From the NCBI RefSeq assembly GCF_947492715.1, contig NZ_CANLNS010000003.1, positions 62,001-126,000 on the forward strand: 64,000 nt of DNA, in the 5' to 3' direction. The notes under the pieces were generated by a model. That model saw nothing but the letters and a program-made list of their open reading frames with translations, was not told where the DNA came from and made no database searches. Positions 25,337 to 33,575 of the stretch are shown here, in pieces. Numbering within the stretch: the first letter of the stretch is position 1; the number at the start of each line of letters is the position of its first letter. The DNA comes from an uncultured Psychroserpens sp. (lineage in GTDB: Bacteria > Bacteroidota > Bacteroidia > Flavobacteriales > Flavobacteriaceae). A program made the position numbers and the translations under genes.

Positions 25337-26731
25337 CTAATGTAATCCAGCGACTTTGTCGTCTTGTAAAATCGCTAGGGTTTCTTTTTTTACTTTTTCT
25401 AGTAGATCTTTTGGGCTGTCATTTGGAGAAATGGTACCATCATCTAACATATTCAAAATGGCCTTATCTTGGGCTCGGCCTCTAGTCATAGCTTCATGAT
25501 AGCCAATATTTTCGTTAAATGTCACCAAAGAATATTTAGAAAAATAATCGTTTGGAAACTGTTGTTCCAAAGTCATTTCTATTTTTCGTTTTTCTTTAAA
25601 TAATGGGTTAGCAACATGGTCGCGCATTTCATAATAATTCTCTTCGGCTAATTCGCCAATGGCATCGGCATCGGCCTTTCGTGCTTTTTGATACGATATA
25701 AATATGGTTTCCCAGTCATTTTCGTAGGTTTCTATAAAACCATCTAAAACCGTAACATCCTCGAAGGATGCGTTCATTCCTTGTCCGTAAAAAGGAACTA
25801 CAGCATGTGCCGCATCACCCATTAAGAGCGTTTTTCCCTTATAATACCAAGGCGAGCATTTCACAGTACCGAGAGCTCCAGTAGGATTATTAGCAAATTC
25901 TTCAGCGATATTTGGAATTAAACGCAGGGCATCAGGGAATTGCTGTAAGAAGAAATCGTTAATTTTTTCATCTGAAGATAAATCTTTAAAATTATGTTCA
26001 CCTTCTTCATGACTTAAAAAGAGCGTTACGGTGAAGCTACCGTCTAAATTAGCCAAGGCGATTAACATGTAATCTCCACGAGGCCAAATATGTAAATAAT
26101 CTTTGCTAATTTGATGTTTCCCGTCTTTTGAGGCCGGGATTTCTAGTTCTTTATATCCGTGGGTAAGAAACTGTTGGGAATAACTAAATAGAAATTTTCG
26201 TTCTAAATAATAACTTTTTCGTAATTCAGAGCCTGCGCCATCAGTTCCAAAAATAACATCGGCTTCAACATTGAATCCTTTTTTGGTGACATGATTTATA
26301 AAAAACGCGGTATTCGTATCTAAATCAACCCTTGTACATTCCATGTTAAAGTGAATTGTTAGGTTGTCATAAGCATCGGCTTCAGTCAATAATAGACCAT
26401 TTAAGTCACCACGAGAAATAGAATTAATATGTTCTCCTTTTCGACCCGAATAATTTGAAGGAAAGGTGTTCCCCTCTTTATCGTGCATTAGTCTGCCTAT
26501 CATCGGAATACATATGTCTCTGGCCTTGTCTTCCACGCCAGCTAATCTCAAGGCCTTAAAGCCTCTGTCTGAAAGTGCTAGGTTAATTGATCGTCCAGCT
26601 GAAATGTCTGTAGTACGCAAATCTGGTCTACTTTCATATACAGTGACATTATATCCACGTTGAGCAAGTCTTAAAGCGAGAAGACTTCCACAAAGTCCTG
26701 CGCCTATAATAAGTATATTTTGTTGTTTCAT
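25337..26731 (-). CDS. kmo: kynurenine 3-monooxygenase
   Basis: A 464-residue FAD-dependent hydroxylase converting kynurenine to 3-hydroxykynurenine using NADPH and O2. The N-terminal FAD-binding [17 protein letters not shown] (about 9-25) fits GxGxxG, with Glu at the end of strand 2 (VYESRPDLR). The second FAD motif is [16 protein letters not shown] (about 307-322), where the PFxGQGMN stretch is typical of [11 protein letters not shown] near 51-58 is also family-specific. It starts two bases from the end of kynU, so the pair is co-transcribed. Bacterial and mitochondrial KMO share this length. Confidence 0.95.
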   Translation of the reverse strand: MKQQNILIIGAGLCGSLLALRLAQRGYNVTVYESRPDLRTTDISAGRSINLALSDRGFKALRLAGVEDKARDICIPMIGRLMHDKEGNTFPSNYSGRKGEHINSISRGDLNGLLLTEADAYDNLTIHFNMECTRVDLDTNTAFFINHVTKKGFNVEADVIFGTDGAGSELRKSYYLERKFLFSYSQQFLTHGYKELEIPASKDGKHQISKDYLHIWPRGDYMLIALANLDGSFTVTLFLSHEEGEHNFKDLSSDEKINDFFLQQFPDALRLIPNIAEEFANNPTGALGTVKCSPWYYKGKTLLMGDAAHAVVPFYGQGMNASFEDVTVLDGFIETYENDWETIFISYQKARKADADAIGELAEENYYEMRDHVANPLFKEKRKIEMTLEQQFPNDYFSKYSLVTFNENIGYHEAMTRGRAQDKAILNMLDDGTISPNDSPKDLLEKVKKETLAILQDDKVAGLH

Positions 26732-26732
26732 T

Positions 26733-28028
26733 TTAATTCAAAATAGTTTTCAAACGTTCTACAAACTCATAAATATCCATGAACGAATTATATAGTGGTA
26801 CAGGAGCACATCTAATCACATCTGGTTCTCTCCAATCTGTGATAATACCAGCTTCAGTGAGTTTATTATGTAAACTTTTATCAGCATTTAAAACCTGTAT
26901 TGATAGTTGGCAACCACGTTCATTTGGATGGCTTGGCGTTATGATTTTTATATCTGAATTATTAAGTTCAAGCAATAAAAACTCGAAATAACCAGTTAAT
27001 TGTTTTGATTTTTCACAAAGCTTGTCAAAGTTGGCTTCGGCAAAAACATCTAATGAAGCTCTAATAGCTGCCATAGAAAGTATAGGAGGGTTGCTAAGTT
27101 GCCAGCCTTCTGCGCCTGGTAATTGATCAAACTCATCGCGCATTCTAAAACGCGTTTGCTTGTTGTGCGACCACCAACCTGTAAATCGATTTAGATCTTT
27201 TCTATAAGCATGACGTTCATGAACAAAAGCACCAGATAAACTTCCAGGACCAGAGTTTAAATACTTATAGCTACACCACACCGCAAAATCAGCACCAGAA
27301 TCATGAAGATTGAGTTTAACATTTCCTGCACCATGTGCACAATCAAAACCTACTATACAACCATAAGAGTGACCGAGATCTGTAATACGTTTAAGGTCAA
27401 AAAACTGACCTGTATAGTAGTTCACACCTCCAATCATAATAAGCGCGATGTCGTCACCTTGATTTTTTAAGATAGTTTCTAAGTCTTCATAATTGGCTAG
27501 TTCTTCGCCTTCACGAGCTTTCCATAGAATGAGACCCTCTTCATGGTCATAACCATGGTGACGCAATTGCGATTCTACTGCATATTTGTCACTTGGAAAA
27601 GCATCTGCTTCAATTAATATCTTGTAACGTTTAGAGGTAGGTTTATAAAAACTTACCATCATAAAATGAAGATTAGCCGTTAAGGAATTCATTACCACAA
27701 CTTCTAAAGGTTTTGCACCAACTATGTTTGCCATGGTTTTGGTTAAGAATTCGTGGTAGTGTAACCAAGGGTTCTTGCCTTCTGTATGTCCTTCTACGCC
27801 AAGATTTGCCCAGTCTTCTAATTCTTGATTGATATAGTCTTTTGTGATTTTAGGTTGTAATCCCAAAGAATTTCCGGTCATATAAACAAGTTCATTTCCG
27901 TTATGATCTTTTGGTAGGTGGAACTTATTTCTAAATGATGATAGTTGGTCATTCTGGTCTTGTTGTTTAGCAAATTCAAGACCTAATTGATAATTAGACA
28001 AGATGTTTAGTTTTATGTTGTCTAACAA
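26733..28028 (-). CDS. kynU: kynureninase
   Basis: A 431-residue PLP enzyme (aminotransferase fold type I) cleaving 3-hydroxykynurenine to 3-hydroxyanthranilate and alanine. The PLP lysine is in CSYKYLNSGPG, with FDCAHGAGN supplying the ring-stacking and Asp residues, and MTGNSLGLQP near the N-terminus is diagnostic. No ATG opens the frame: TTG at 28028 or TTG at 28001 (giving MSNYQLGLEFA, which fits homologue N-termini better as I recall them) are the candidates. It is the first gene of the minus-strand cluster, so any cluster promoter should lie in 28029-28127. Confidence 0.93.
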   Translation of the reverse strand: MLDNIKLNILSNYQLGLEFAKQQDQNDQLSSFRNKFHLPKDHNGNELVYMTGNSLGLQPKITKDYINQELEDWANLGVEGHTEGKNPWLHYHEFLTKTMANIVGAKPLEVVVMNSLTANLHFMMVSFYKPTSKRYKILIEADAFPSDKYAVESQLRHHGYDHEEGLILWKAREGEELANYEDLETILKNQGDDIALIMIGGVNYYTGQFFDLKRITDLGHSYGCIVGFDCAHGAGNVKLNLHDSGADFAVWCSYKYLNSGPGSLSGAFVHERHAYRKDLNRFTGWWSHNKQTRFRMRDEFDQLPGAEGWQLSNPPILSMAAIRASLDVFAEANFDKLCEKSKQLTGYFEFLLLELNNSDIKIITPSHPNERGCQLSIQVLNADKSLHNKLTEAGIITDWREPDVIRCAPVPLYNSFMDIYEFVERLKTILN

Positions 28029-28127
28029 AAATAAGGATTATATATCAAGAAATAAAGCGATGAAAGCGGCATTTTCTGTATGGAAAAGAAATACTTTTTT
28101 TAGTATCTTTAAAGAAAGTATAATGAT

Positions 28128-28547
28128 ATGGGAAAGACAAAAGAGTATAGTAATGAAGAGGTTACGATAGTATGGAAACCAGAGGCTTGTATCCATTCGG
28201 CCATATGTGTAAAGGGGTTAGGTGAGGTCTTTAAACCTAAAGAACGTCCTTGGATAAAAATGGATGCAGCATCTACAGAAGCGTTGATTAAACAGGTTAA
28301 GGCTTGTCCATCAGGTGCCTTGGGGTATTACATGAACGATGAGGAGAACGAAGAAGCAGAAACTTTAGAAACCAAGGTAGAGGTGCTGGAAGATGGGCCT
28401 CTTTTAGTTTATGGTACCTTAAAGGTAACTCGTAAAGATGGAAGCCAAGAAACGAAAAATAGAACTACTGCTTTTTGCAGATGTGGAGCCTCAAACAACA
28501 AACCATATTGCGACGGAGCGCATGTAAAAGATGGTTTTAAAGGATAA
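28128..28547 (+). CDS. YjdI-type mono-cluster protein fused to a CDGSH iron-sulfur domain
   Basis: A 139-residue protein. The N-terminal half (about 10-65) matches the YjdI/Fer4_19 family of small 4Fe-4S proteins (Cys at CIHSAICVKG and KACPSGAL). The C-terminal half is a mitoNEET-like CDGSH domain with the full ligand set CRCGASNNKPYCDGAH (about 119-134), which binds a labile 2Fe-2S cluster through three Cys and one His. E. coli YjdI is a separate single-domain protein, so the fusion is notable, although it is recurrent in Bacteroidota. Likely role: iron-sulfur or electron handling in the cytosol. It is divergent from the kynurenine operon. Confidence 0.85.
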   Translation: MGKTKEYSNEEVTIVWKPEACIHSAICVKGLGEVFKPKERPWIKMDAASTEALIKQVKACPSGALGYYMNDEENEEAETLETKVEVLEDGPLLVYGTLKVTRKDGSQETKNRTTAFCRCGASNNKPYCDGAHVKDGFKG

Positions 28548-28551
28548 GTAA

Positions 28552-28585
28552 AAAGCGCTTCGTCTAAACTTAGATGAAGCGCTTT
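28552..28585 (+). terminator. hairpin after the YjdI-CDGSH gene
   Basis: Long stem AAAGCGCTTCGTCTAA / TTAGATGAAGCGCTTT with one G-T pair and a very short loop, 4 bases after the stop. The flanking T-run is weak in the plus direction, so termination efficiency is uncertain; A-rich on the left, it could also act in the minus direction. Confidence 0.5.
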
Positions 28586-28702
28586 GAATATATATGGACG
28601 CTAACGCGGAATATTATACTTTATATACGTCCTTAAGTCGTAAGTTAGATGTCTTCTTTACAAGATTTTTCAAACTTTAATATTTTTTTAAGATTTGCTA
28701 TG

Positions 28703-29392
28703 TTATTGCACATTTACGTTTGAAAAGTAAAGGTTGAAATTTCCATCTGTCATTTTATGATCTTTCGCAATTTTGAGACCATTAAAATCTTGGTAGTTTT
28801 CAAAAGTAGTTGCCATTGATGGTTCTTTGCGATTTCCCTCTCTAAACACCCATTCTCTAATTATAAAATCATCATCATAAAAAATATCATAAGCATCACC
28901 AGGCGTATAACCACCTTCATTTCCATAAGTGAGTACAATTTTATGTAACTCTTTTTTTGATATAGGAGCAAGGTCCTTTACAGGATTTGAAATGGTTGTG
29001 CCTTTATCCCAAATTAATTGAAAAGGGACTAATAACCAATATTTGTCGTTAATGAATTTTTGGTCTAGTTCAATAGTTGTAGAATCTATCTTATTTCGAT
29101 TAAAAACTACAATAGAATCGCCGCCTGTTGAAAAAGCGACTTGATTTTTTTTAGGTTCCCAGATCCATTTTCTTTCAAAATGATTCTCGCCTCTGTCCAC
29201 ATTGAAAGTGAAATCGATACGTCCAATAGCGTTCCAATGGTCATAGCCATGAGCTTTAGCTATTTTTTCGGCTATTGTTAATTCTTGTTTTACTTCGGAA
29301 ATAGTCTCGGTTTGATTGCTTTGTTCTTTAGTTTCAGTTTTGCAAGATGCTAAAATTGAACAAAGACACAATAAGGTAAGGAGTTGCTTCAT
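28703..29392 (-). CDS. lipoprotein, outer-membrane LolA-like fold, unknown function
   Basis: A 229-residue lipoprotein (MKQLLTLLCLCSILASC, Cys17). The body starts IAEKIAKAHGYDHWNAIGRIDFTFNV and contains long beta strands such as KIVLTYGNEGGYTPGDAYDIFYDDD and FENYQDFNGLKIAKDHKM. This is the pattern of DUF6503-like Bacteroidota proteins related to the LolA/LppX fold, but I am not certain of the family name. It may bind a lipid or hydrophobic ligand. It is divergent from the methyltransferase at 29468; their starts are 75 bases apart. Confidence 0.65.
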   Translation of the reverse strand: MKQLLTLLCLCSILASCKTETKEQSNQTETISEVKQELTIAEKIAKAHGYDHWNAIGRIDFTFNVDRGENHFERKWIWEPKKNQVAFSTGGDSIVVFNRNKIDSTTIELDQKFINDKYWLLVPFQLIWDKGTTISNPVKDLAPISKKELHKIVLTYGNEGGYTPGDAYDIFYDDDFIIREWVFREGNRKEPSMATTFENYQDFNGLKIAKDHKMTDGNFNLYFSNVNVQ

Positions 29393-29467
29393 TTGTTTTT
29401 TTGTAAAGGTATGGAATCTTTATATTTCAGAAGTTTTATTACTTTAGAGCCACAAATTTTAAAAATT

Positions 29468-30262
29468 ATGAGCGAAGATCATTTTGAAGTAAATAAGGCA
29501 ACTTGGAACGAAAAGGTAAAAATACATTCTAAAAGTGAGATGTATGATCTAGATGCTTTTAAAAAAGGAAAATCCTCATTAATGTCTTATGAATTAAATG
29601 CTTTAGGAGATGTTAGCGGACAATCATTATTGCATTTGCAATGTCACTTTGGTCAAGATACTTTAAGTTGGAGCAGACTTGGGGCTAAGTGTGTTGGTGT
29701 AGATTTGAGTGATGAAGGCATTACCTTGGCTAAGTCTTTAAATAAAGAGCTTGGATTAGATGCGCAATTTGAATGTTGTAATGTTTTGGATACTTCAAAG
29801 CATATCGAAGATACTTTTGATATTGTGTATACCTCTTATGGCGTTATAGGTTGGTTACCAGACTTAAAACCTTGGGGAAAAATGATTGGAGAACGACTAA
29901 AAAAAGGAGGAACATTCTACATGGTAGAGTTTCATCCTATTGTTTGGATGTTTGATTATTTAGATGGTAAATCGGTAATGCGCTATGGTTATATGCAAGA
30001 CGAAGCTATTTATGAAGAATATGAAGGTACTTATGCCGACCAAAACTCAAAAATGATAAGCAAAGAATATGGTTGGAATCATGGGTTTAGTGAAATTGTA
30101 AATGCGCTTATAGAAGGTGGTTTAAAAATTGACTATTTAAATGAACATGACGAAAGCCCTTATAATGTATTGCCAGACCTAGTAAAAACTAAATCTGGCA
30201 ATTATGAAACCAAGGATAAACTATACCCTCTTATATTTGAAATAAAGGCAACAAAGCTTTAA
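29468..30262 (+). CDS. class I SAM-dependent methyltransferase
   Basis: A 264-residue methyltransferase. The SAM motif I is SLLHLQCHFGQDTLSWSRLG (about 49-68), with the acidic strand VGVDLSDEG following and LKKGGTFYMVEFHPIVWMF at 140-158. ATG at 29468 (MSEDHFEVNKATWNEKV) is chosen: it gives the usual N-terminus of this family, while the 28 codons upstream are unlike it and overlap the divergent gene. Substrate unknown. It overlaps the convergent T9SS gene by 4 bases. Confidence 0.82.
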   Translation: MSEDHFEVNKATWNEKVKIHSKSEMYDLDAFKKGKSSLMSYELNALGDVSGQSLLHLQCHFGQDTLSWSRLGAKCVGVDLSDEGITLAKSLNKELGLDAQFECCNVLDTSKHIEDTFDIVYTSYGVIGWLPDLKPWGKMIGERLKKGGTFYMVEFHPIVWMFDYLDGKSVMRYGYMQDEAIYEEYEGTYADQNSKMISKEYGWNHGFSEIVNALIEGGLKIDYLNEHDESPYNVLPDLVKTKSGNYETKDKLYPLIFEIKATKL

Positions 30263-31842
30263 TTTTTAACAATAAGCTTTGATCCTAAAGATAGTTCGTT
30301 GGTGTAAAACGTTGCTAGGTAAGATCCTGTTCTTAAATTAGAAATATCTATGGATGATTGGTCATTATTGATTTCTATTGTTTTAACACGTTGACCAAGA
30401 ATACTATATACTTTAATTTCTGTAATTTGAATATTAGATTCGAAATTTAATAATCCTTTGGTTGGATTAGGGTATAACTTTACAGTTATTAAGTTTTCAT
30501 CAGAAACACTTAAGGCGTCATCTGTTATTTCAATACTTCTAGATGTACTATAAAATCTATTTGGTGAACTCATTGCAGATGTTGGTCCAACCGAATACGT
30601 TACCGTGTAATTTCCAACCGTTGAAGCCGATACATCAATGATACCAGTATCTTGATCAATAACTAATCCTGCTGGAGTACTAATGTAAATTCCTCCTGCA
30701 ACACCATTTGTTAATGCTGGTGTGGGATCAGAATCGGTAACGTCATAAGTTATAGCATCATAGTTGAACTCAGAAAAATTATCATAATGAATGCTCAGAT
30801 ATTCTAAAACTACGTTGGCATAGTCTATGGCAAATGGTTCTAATGTATTAGGTCTAGAGTCATAAGGAGCTCCTAAATCTCTTACACGTCTGTTGACTTC
30901 AGTCATAATGCCATCTATGCTACCACCACCACCTGTACTAACTGGACCTCCTGTTCCATCACCAGAGCCATGTCTTCGGTTATTATAAAAATTTCCGTCG
31001 AAATAGGAGTTGCTATGAGGCATTGTGTCGTCACAACTTGTATTTCCGTAATCTGAGTTGCTTGGTACAGCTCTATAACCAGAAGACACTCCACAGCCAG
31101 GATAACTTGTTGCTGATCCTGATGGATCTATAGAGTTATAAAAAGTACCTGGAGCTTCTTGAAATAATTGTCCAAGACTATGTTCTCCTCTAACCAAGTC
31201 ATTGTGTGATAGACTATTTAAATTAGACGTAACAAGGTTTTTAATTGTTGATTTGTCAATGATTGATGCATCATTGAGGTCGCTCGAATTGAGTTCTGTT
31301 GCCGTAATGTTGTATCCAATTTCTATTCTCGGAACTGTATGACTTTGACCATGTAAATCAATGTATAGACCTTTTCCCCAATTCGCTTCTACACTAGCAC
31401 TAGCATCATTAATAAAGTATTGAAAGTCACTCCAATAAGATGCGGCATGACTATTTCCACACGACGCTTCACTAGGCATACGATTTGGGTCCATTTTAGA
31501 TCTATGCAAGTTATTGATGATAATATGAGCATAACCTCCAGTTTGGGCATAAATCTCATCTTGAATACGACGAATTAGTACATCGGTATTGTCATCTCTT
31601 TCATTTGTTCCACAAGTTCTATCTGGTAAGTTTGGGTCATTATCGGGATAAAATACACCACCAATAGTTTGTCCAGATTGAAGAACACCACCATGAGGTG
31701 CAGATATAATGATAGGTAAATTTCCAGGAATATATTCTATGTATTGATTTGGATTAGAGTACATAGGTACTCCTGGAGTTTGTGCATAAGCTACACTAGT
31801 AAGCATAGCAAAACAGAGTAGGTACGTAATTTTTTTCATCAT
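30259..31842 (-). CDS. T9SS-exported N-formylglutamate amidohydrolase-like protein
   Basis: A 527-residue secreted protein. The signal peptide (MMKKITYLLCFAMLTSVAYAQ) is followed by an N-terminal domain (about 30-350). That domain carries SAPHGG, NLHRSKMDPNR and YIDLHGQSH, the zinc and substrate motifs of the N-formylglutamate amidohydrolase family. A putative Ig-like domain lies at about 360-450. The C-terminal type IX sorting domain is at about 455-527 (LYPNPTKGLLNF, TGSYLATF, SKLIVKN). The T9SS tail means it is exported across the outer membrane and anchored or released. An intracellular histidine-degradation fold used outside the cell is unusual. The substrate is unknown. Confidence 0.8.
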   Translation of the reverse strand: MMKKITYLLCFAMLTSVAYAQTPGVPMYSNPNQYIEYIPGNLPIIISAPHGGVLQSGQTIGGVFYPDNDPNLPDRTCGTNERDDNTDVLIRRIQDEIYAQTGGYAHIIINNLHRSKMDPNRMPSEASCGNSHAASYWSDFQYFINDASASVEANWGKGLYIDLHGQSHTVPRIEIGYNITATELNSSDLNDASIIDKSTIKNLVTSNLNSLSHNDLVRGEHSLGQLFQEAPGTFYNSIDPSGSATSYPGCGVSSGYRAVPSNSDYGNTSCDDTMPHSNSYFDGNFYNNRRHGSGDGTGGPVSTGGGGSIDGIMTEVNRRVRDLGAPYDSRPNTLEPFAIDYANVVLEYLSIHYDNFSEFNYDAITYDVTDSDPTPALTNGVAGGIYISTPAGLVIDQDTGIIDVSASTVGNYTVTYSVGPTSAMSSPNRFYSTSRSIEITDDALSVSDENLITVKLYPNPTKGLLNFESNIQITEIKVYSILGQRVKTIEINNDQSSIDISNLRTGSYLATFYTNELSLGSKLIVKN

Positions 31843-31896
31843 AAGTGTATTTTAGATTTGGGCAATCTTTAATTACTGAATCGCTAAAATACACTT

Positions 31897-31930
31897 TTTA
31901 TCGATAAACAACCAAATTTTATCGATGAAA
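31897..31930. promoter_or_regulatory. paired ATCGAT palindromes upstream of the T9SS amidohydrolase gene
   Basis: TTTATCGATAAA (31897-31908) is a perfect 12-base palindrome, and TTTATCGATGAA (31918-31929) is a near copy. Their centres are exactly 21 bases apart (two helical turns), 55 to 88 bases upstream of the ATG at 31842. A tandem operator for a dimeric regulator is a reasonable reading. No regulator gene sits nearby. Confidence 0.4.
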
Positions 31931-31940
31931 TGCACTAACA

Positions 31941-32597
31941 TTAGTGTTTTTCCTTCAAAACATCTGGCATTTTGGCCTTAAATCTATTCAATCTAGGAAT
32001 TGATACATTTCTAATATAACCTTGATTAGGGTGTAATCTTTCATAGTTTTGGTGATAGTCCTCCCCAACCCAAAATTTCTGAAAAGGATAAACTTCCGCT
32101 GCGATAGTTTTTCCTAACTTTTTGGCAAGCGCAGCTTTCTTCTCTTCTATAATTTTCTTTTGAGCGTCATTTTGATAGAAGATAATAGATCGATACTGAG
32201 ACCCTTTGTCTGGCCCTTGACCATTAACTTGTGTTGGATCTTGCGATGCAAAATACACATCTACTAAAGTTTCAAAACTTACCACTTTAGGATCGTAAAT
32301 AACTTCAACAGCTTCAGCATGACCAGTTCTTCCGGTGTTACTAAGTTGGTATGTTGGGTTTTTTGTGTAGCCGCCAGAGTAACCGTTAATAGCTTCGTCT
32401 ACACCTTTTACACTTTCATAAACCGCTTCAACACACCAAAAGCATCCGCTGGCAAAATAGGCTTTAGCTTTACCTTCTTTTAGAGGAACTTCAATAGGTT
32501 TGGCATCAATTACGGCTTGTTGTTTCTCGTTGACCTGAGCACTATGTTGGCAACTAAATAGTAGCGCGATAGCTAATGTTGTGAATAATCTTTTCAT
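31941..32597 (-). CDS. msrA: peptide methionine-(S)-S-oxide reductase MsrA, lipoprotein-type
   Basis: A 218-residue enzyme that repairs methionine-S-sulfoxide in proteins. The catalytic motif GCFWCVEAVYE (Cys about 52) and GHAEAVEV, plus YRSIIFY and QNYERLHPNQGY near the C-terminus, are typical MsrA. The N-terminal signal segment ALLFSC (Cys16) makes it an envelope lipoprotein, unlike the cytosolic E. coli enzyme. Presumably it repairs envelope proteins. It lies upstream of the T9SS gene with a 98-base gap containing the twin palindromes. Confidence 0.92.
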   Translation of the reverse strand: MKRLFTTLAIALLFSCQHSAQVNEKQQAVIDAKPIEVPLKEGKAKAYFASGCFWCVEAVYESVKGVDEAINGYSGGYTKNPTYQLSNTGRTGHAEAVEVIYDPKVVSFETLVDVYFASQDPTQVNGQGPDKGSQYRSIIFYQNDAQKKIIEEKKAALAKKLGKTIAAEVYPFQKFWVGEDYHQNYERLHPNQGYIRNVSIPRLNRFKAKMPDVLKEKH

Positions 32598-32737
32598 AAT
32601 GTTTTACTTTCTTTTGCAATCAGTCGATTAAAGATAAGAAACCTTAATATGAAGCTTGTAAAAGTTTTATTAAAATGAAAATCGGTTTGTTATATATGAA
32701 ACCTATCTATGGGTTACATAAGGTAAGAACTAAACAT

Positions 32738-32772
32738 AAAAAGACCTCAATCAATTGATTGAGGTCTTTTTT
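32738..32772 (-). terminator. intrinsic terminator of the coiled-coil/Nif3 operon
   Basis: Perfect self-complementary AAAAAGACCTCAATCAA / TTGATTGAGGTCTTTTT directly downstream of the 32794-33573 stop codon in the minus direction; nearly symmetrical, so it is probably bidirectional. Confidence 0.8.
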
Positions 32773-32793
32773 TATTTTGAACTATTATTTGGA

Positions 32794-33573
32794 TTAAAGT
32801 TTAGAAAACATTTTCTCCATTTTTTCTTTTTCTTCTTGTGCGAGTTGTGCATCAACTAATATTCTACCACTGTGCTCATCTGTAATAACCTTTTTACGAG
32901 AAGCTATTTCAACTTGAATTTGAGGTGGAATTGTAAAGAAAGATCCTCCAGAAGCACCTCTTTCAATTGGTACTACAGCTAATCCATTTTTTACATTGTT
33001 TCTAATACGTAGATAAGCATTAACAAGACGCTCGTCTAATTTTTTCTGAAAATCTTCAGATTTTTTAATTAGAGCTTCTTCTTCTTTTTGTGTTTCAGCT
33101 AAAATTGCGTCTAGCTCACCACGTTTATGCTTTAAATGTGTTTTACGATCTTTAAGACGATCTTTTGTCTCATCAATCACTTCTTTTTTCTGTTCTATTT
33201 GAACTTTAAATTCTTTAATGTGCTTTTCAGCTAACTGAATTTCTAATTCTTGAAACTCAACCTCTTTCGTTAAAGAATTGTATTCTCTGTTATTTCTAAC
33301 ATTCTTTTGTTGCTCTGTGTACTTTTTGATAAGCGCTTTGGCTTCTTCAATTAAGTTCTTTTTTGATTTAATTTGGTCGTCAATTAAATCAAGATTAGTT
33401 GCCAACTTTTCAAGTCTCGTATTTAAACCTTCAACTTCATCTTCTAAATCTTGAACCTCAAGAGGTAATTCACCTCTAACGTTTCTTATTTCATCTACTC
33501 TAGAGTCGATTAATTGTAAATCATAGAGTGCTCTTAATCTATCTTCAACAGATGCTTCAGCTTTTTTTGCCAT
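32794..33573 (-). CDS. coiled-coil protein with degenerate zinc ribbon (zf-RING_7 type)
   Basis: A 259-residue protein. Residues about 20-185 form two long antiparallel coiled coils, and the C-terminus (200-245) has the zf-RING_7 landmarks TIPPQ, SRKKVI and GRILVD. In the classical family two CxxC pairs bind zinc; here those positions are Ser208/Ser211 (SGGS) and Asp232/Ser235 (DEHS). The protein has no cysteine at all, so it cannot bind zinc in the usual way. Related proteins are described as nucleic-acid or ribosome-associated factors. It begins 3 bases after the Nif3-like gene, which is the usual neighbour in Bacteroidota. Confidence 0.85.
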   Translation of the reverse strand: MAKKAEASVEDRLRALYDLQLIDSRVDEIRNVRGELPLEVQDLEDEVEGLNTRLEKLATNLDLIDDQIKSKKNLIEEAKALIKKYTEQQKNVRNNREYNSLTKEVEFQELEIQLAEKHIKEFKVQIEQKKEVIDETKDRLKDRKTHLKHKRGELDAILAETQKEEEALIKKSEDFQKKLDERLVNAYLRIRNNVKNGLAVVPIERGASGGSFFTIPPQIQVEIASRKKVITDEHSGRILVDAQLAQEEKEKMEKMFSKL

Positions 33574-33575
33574 AA

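Noticed and set aside
28597-28633. GGACG/CGTCC arms as a structured RNA
   Set aside because: Five-base arms with a long AT-rich loop are too weak to support without comparative evidence.
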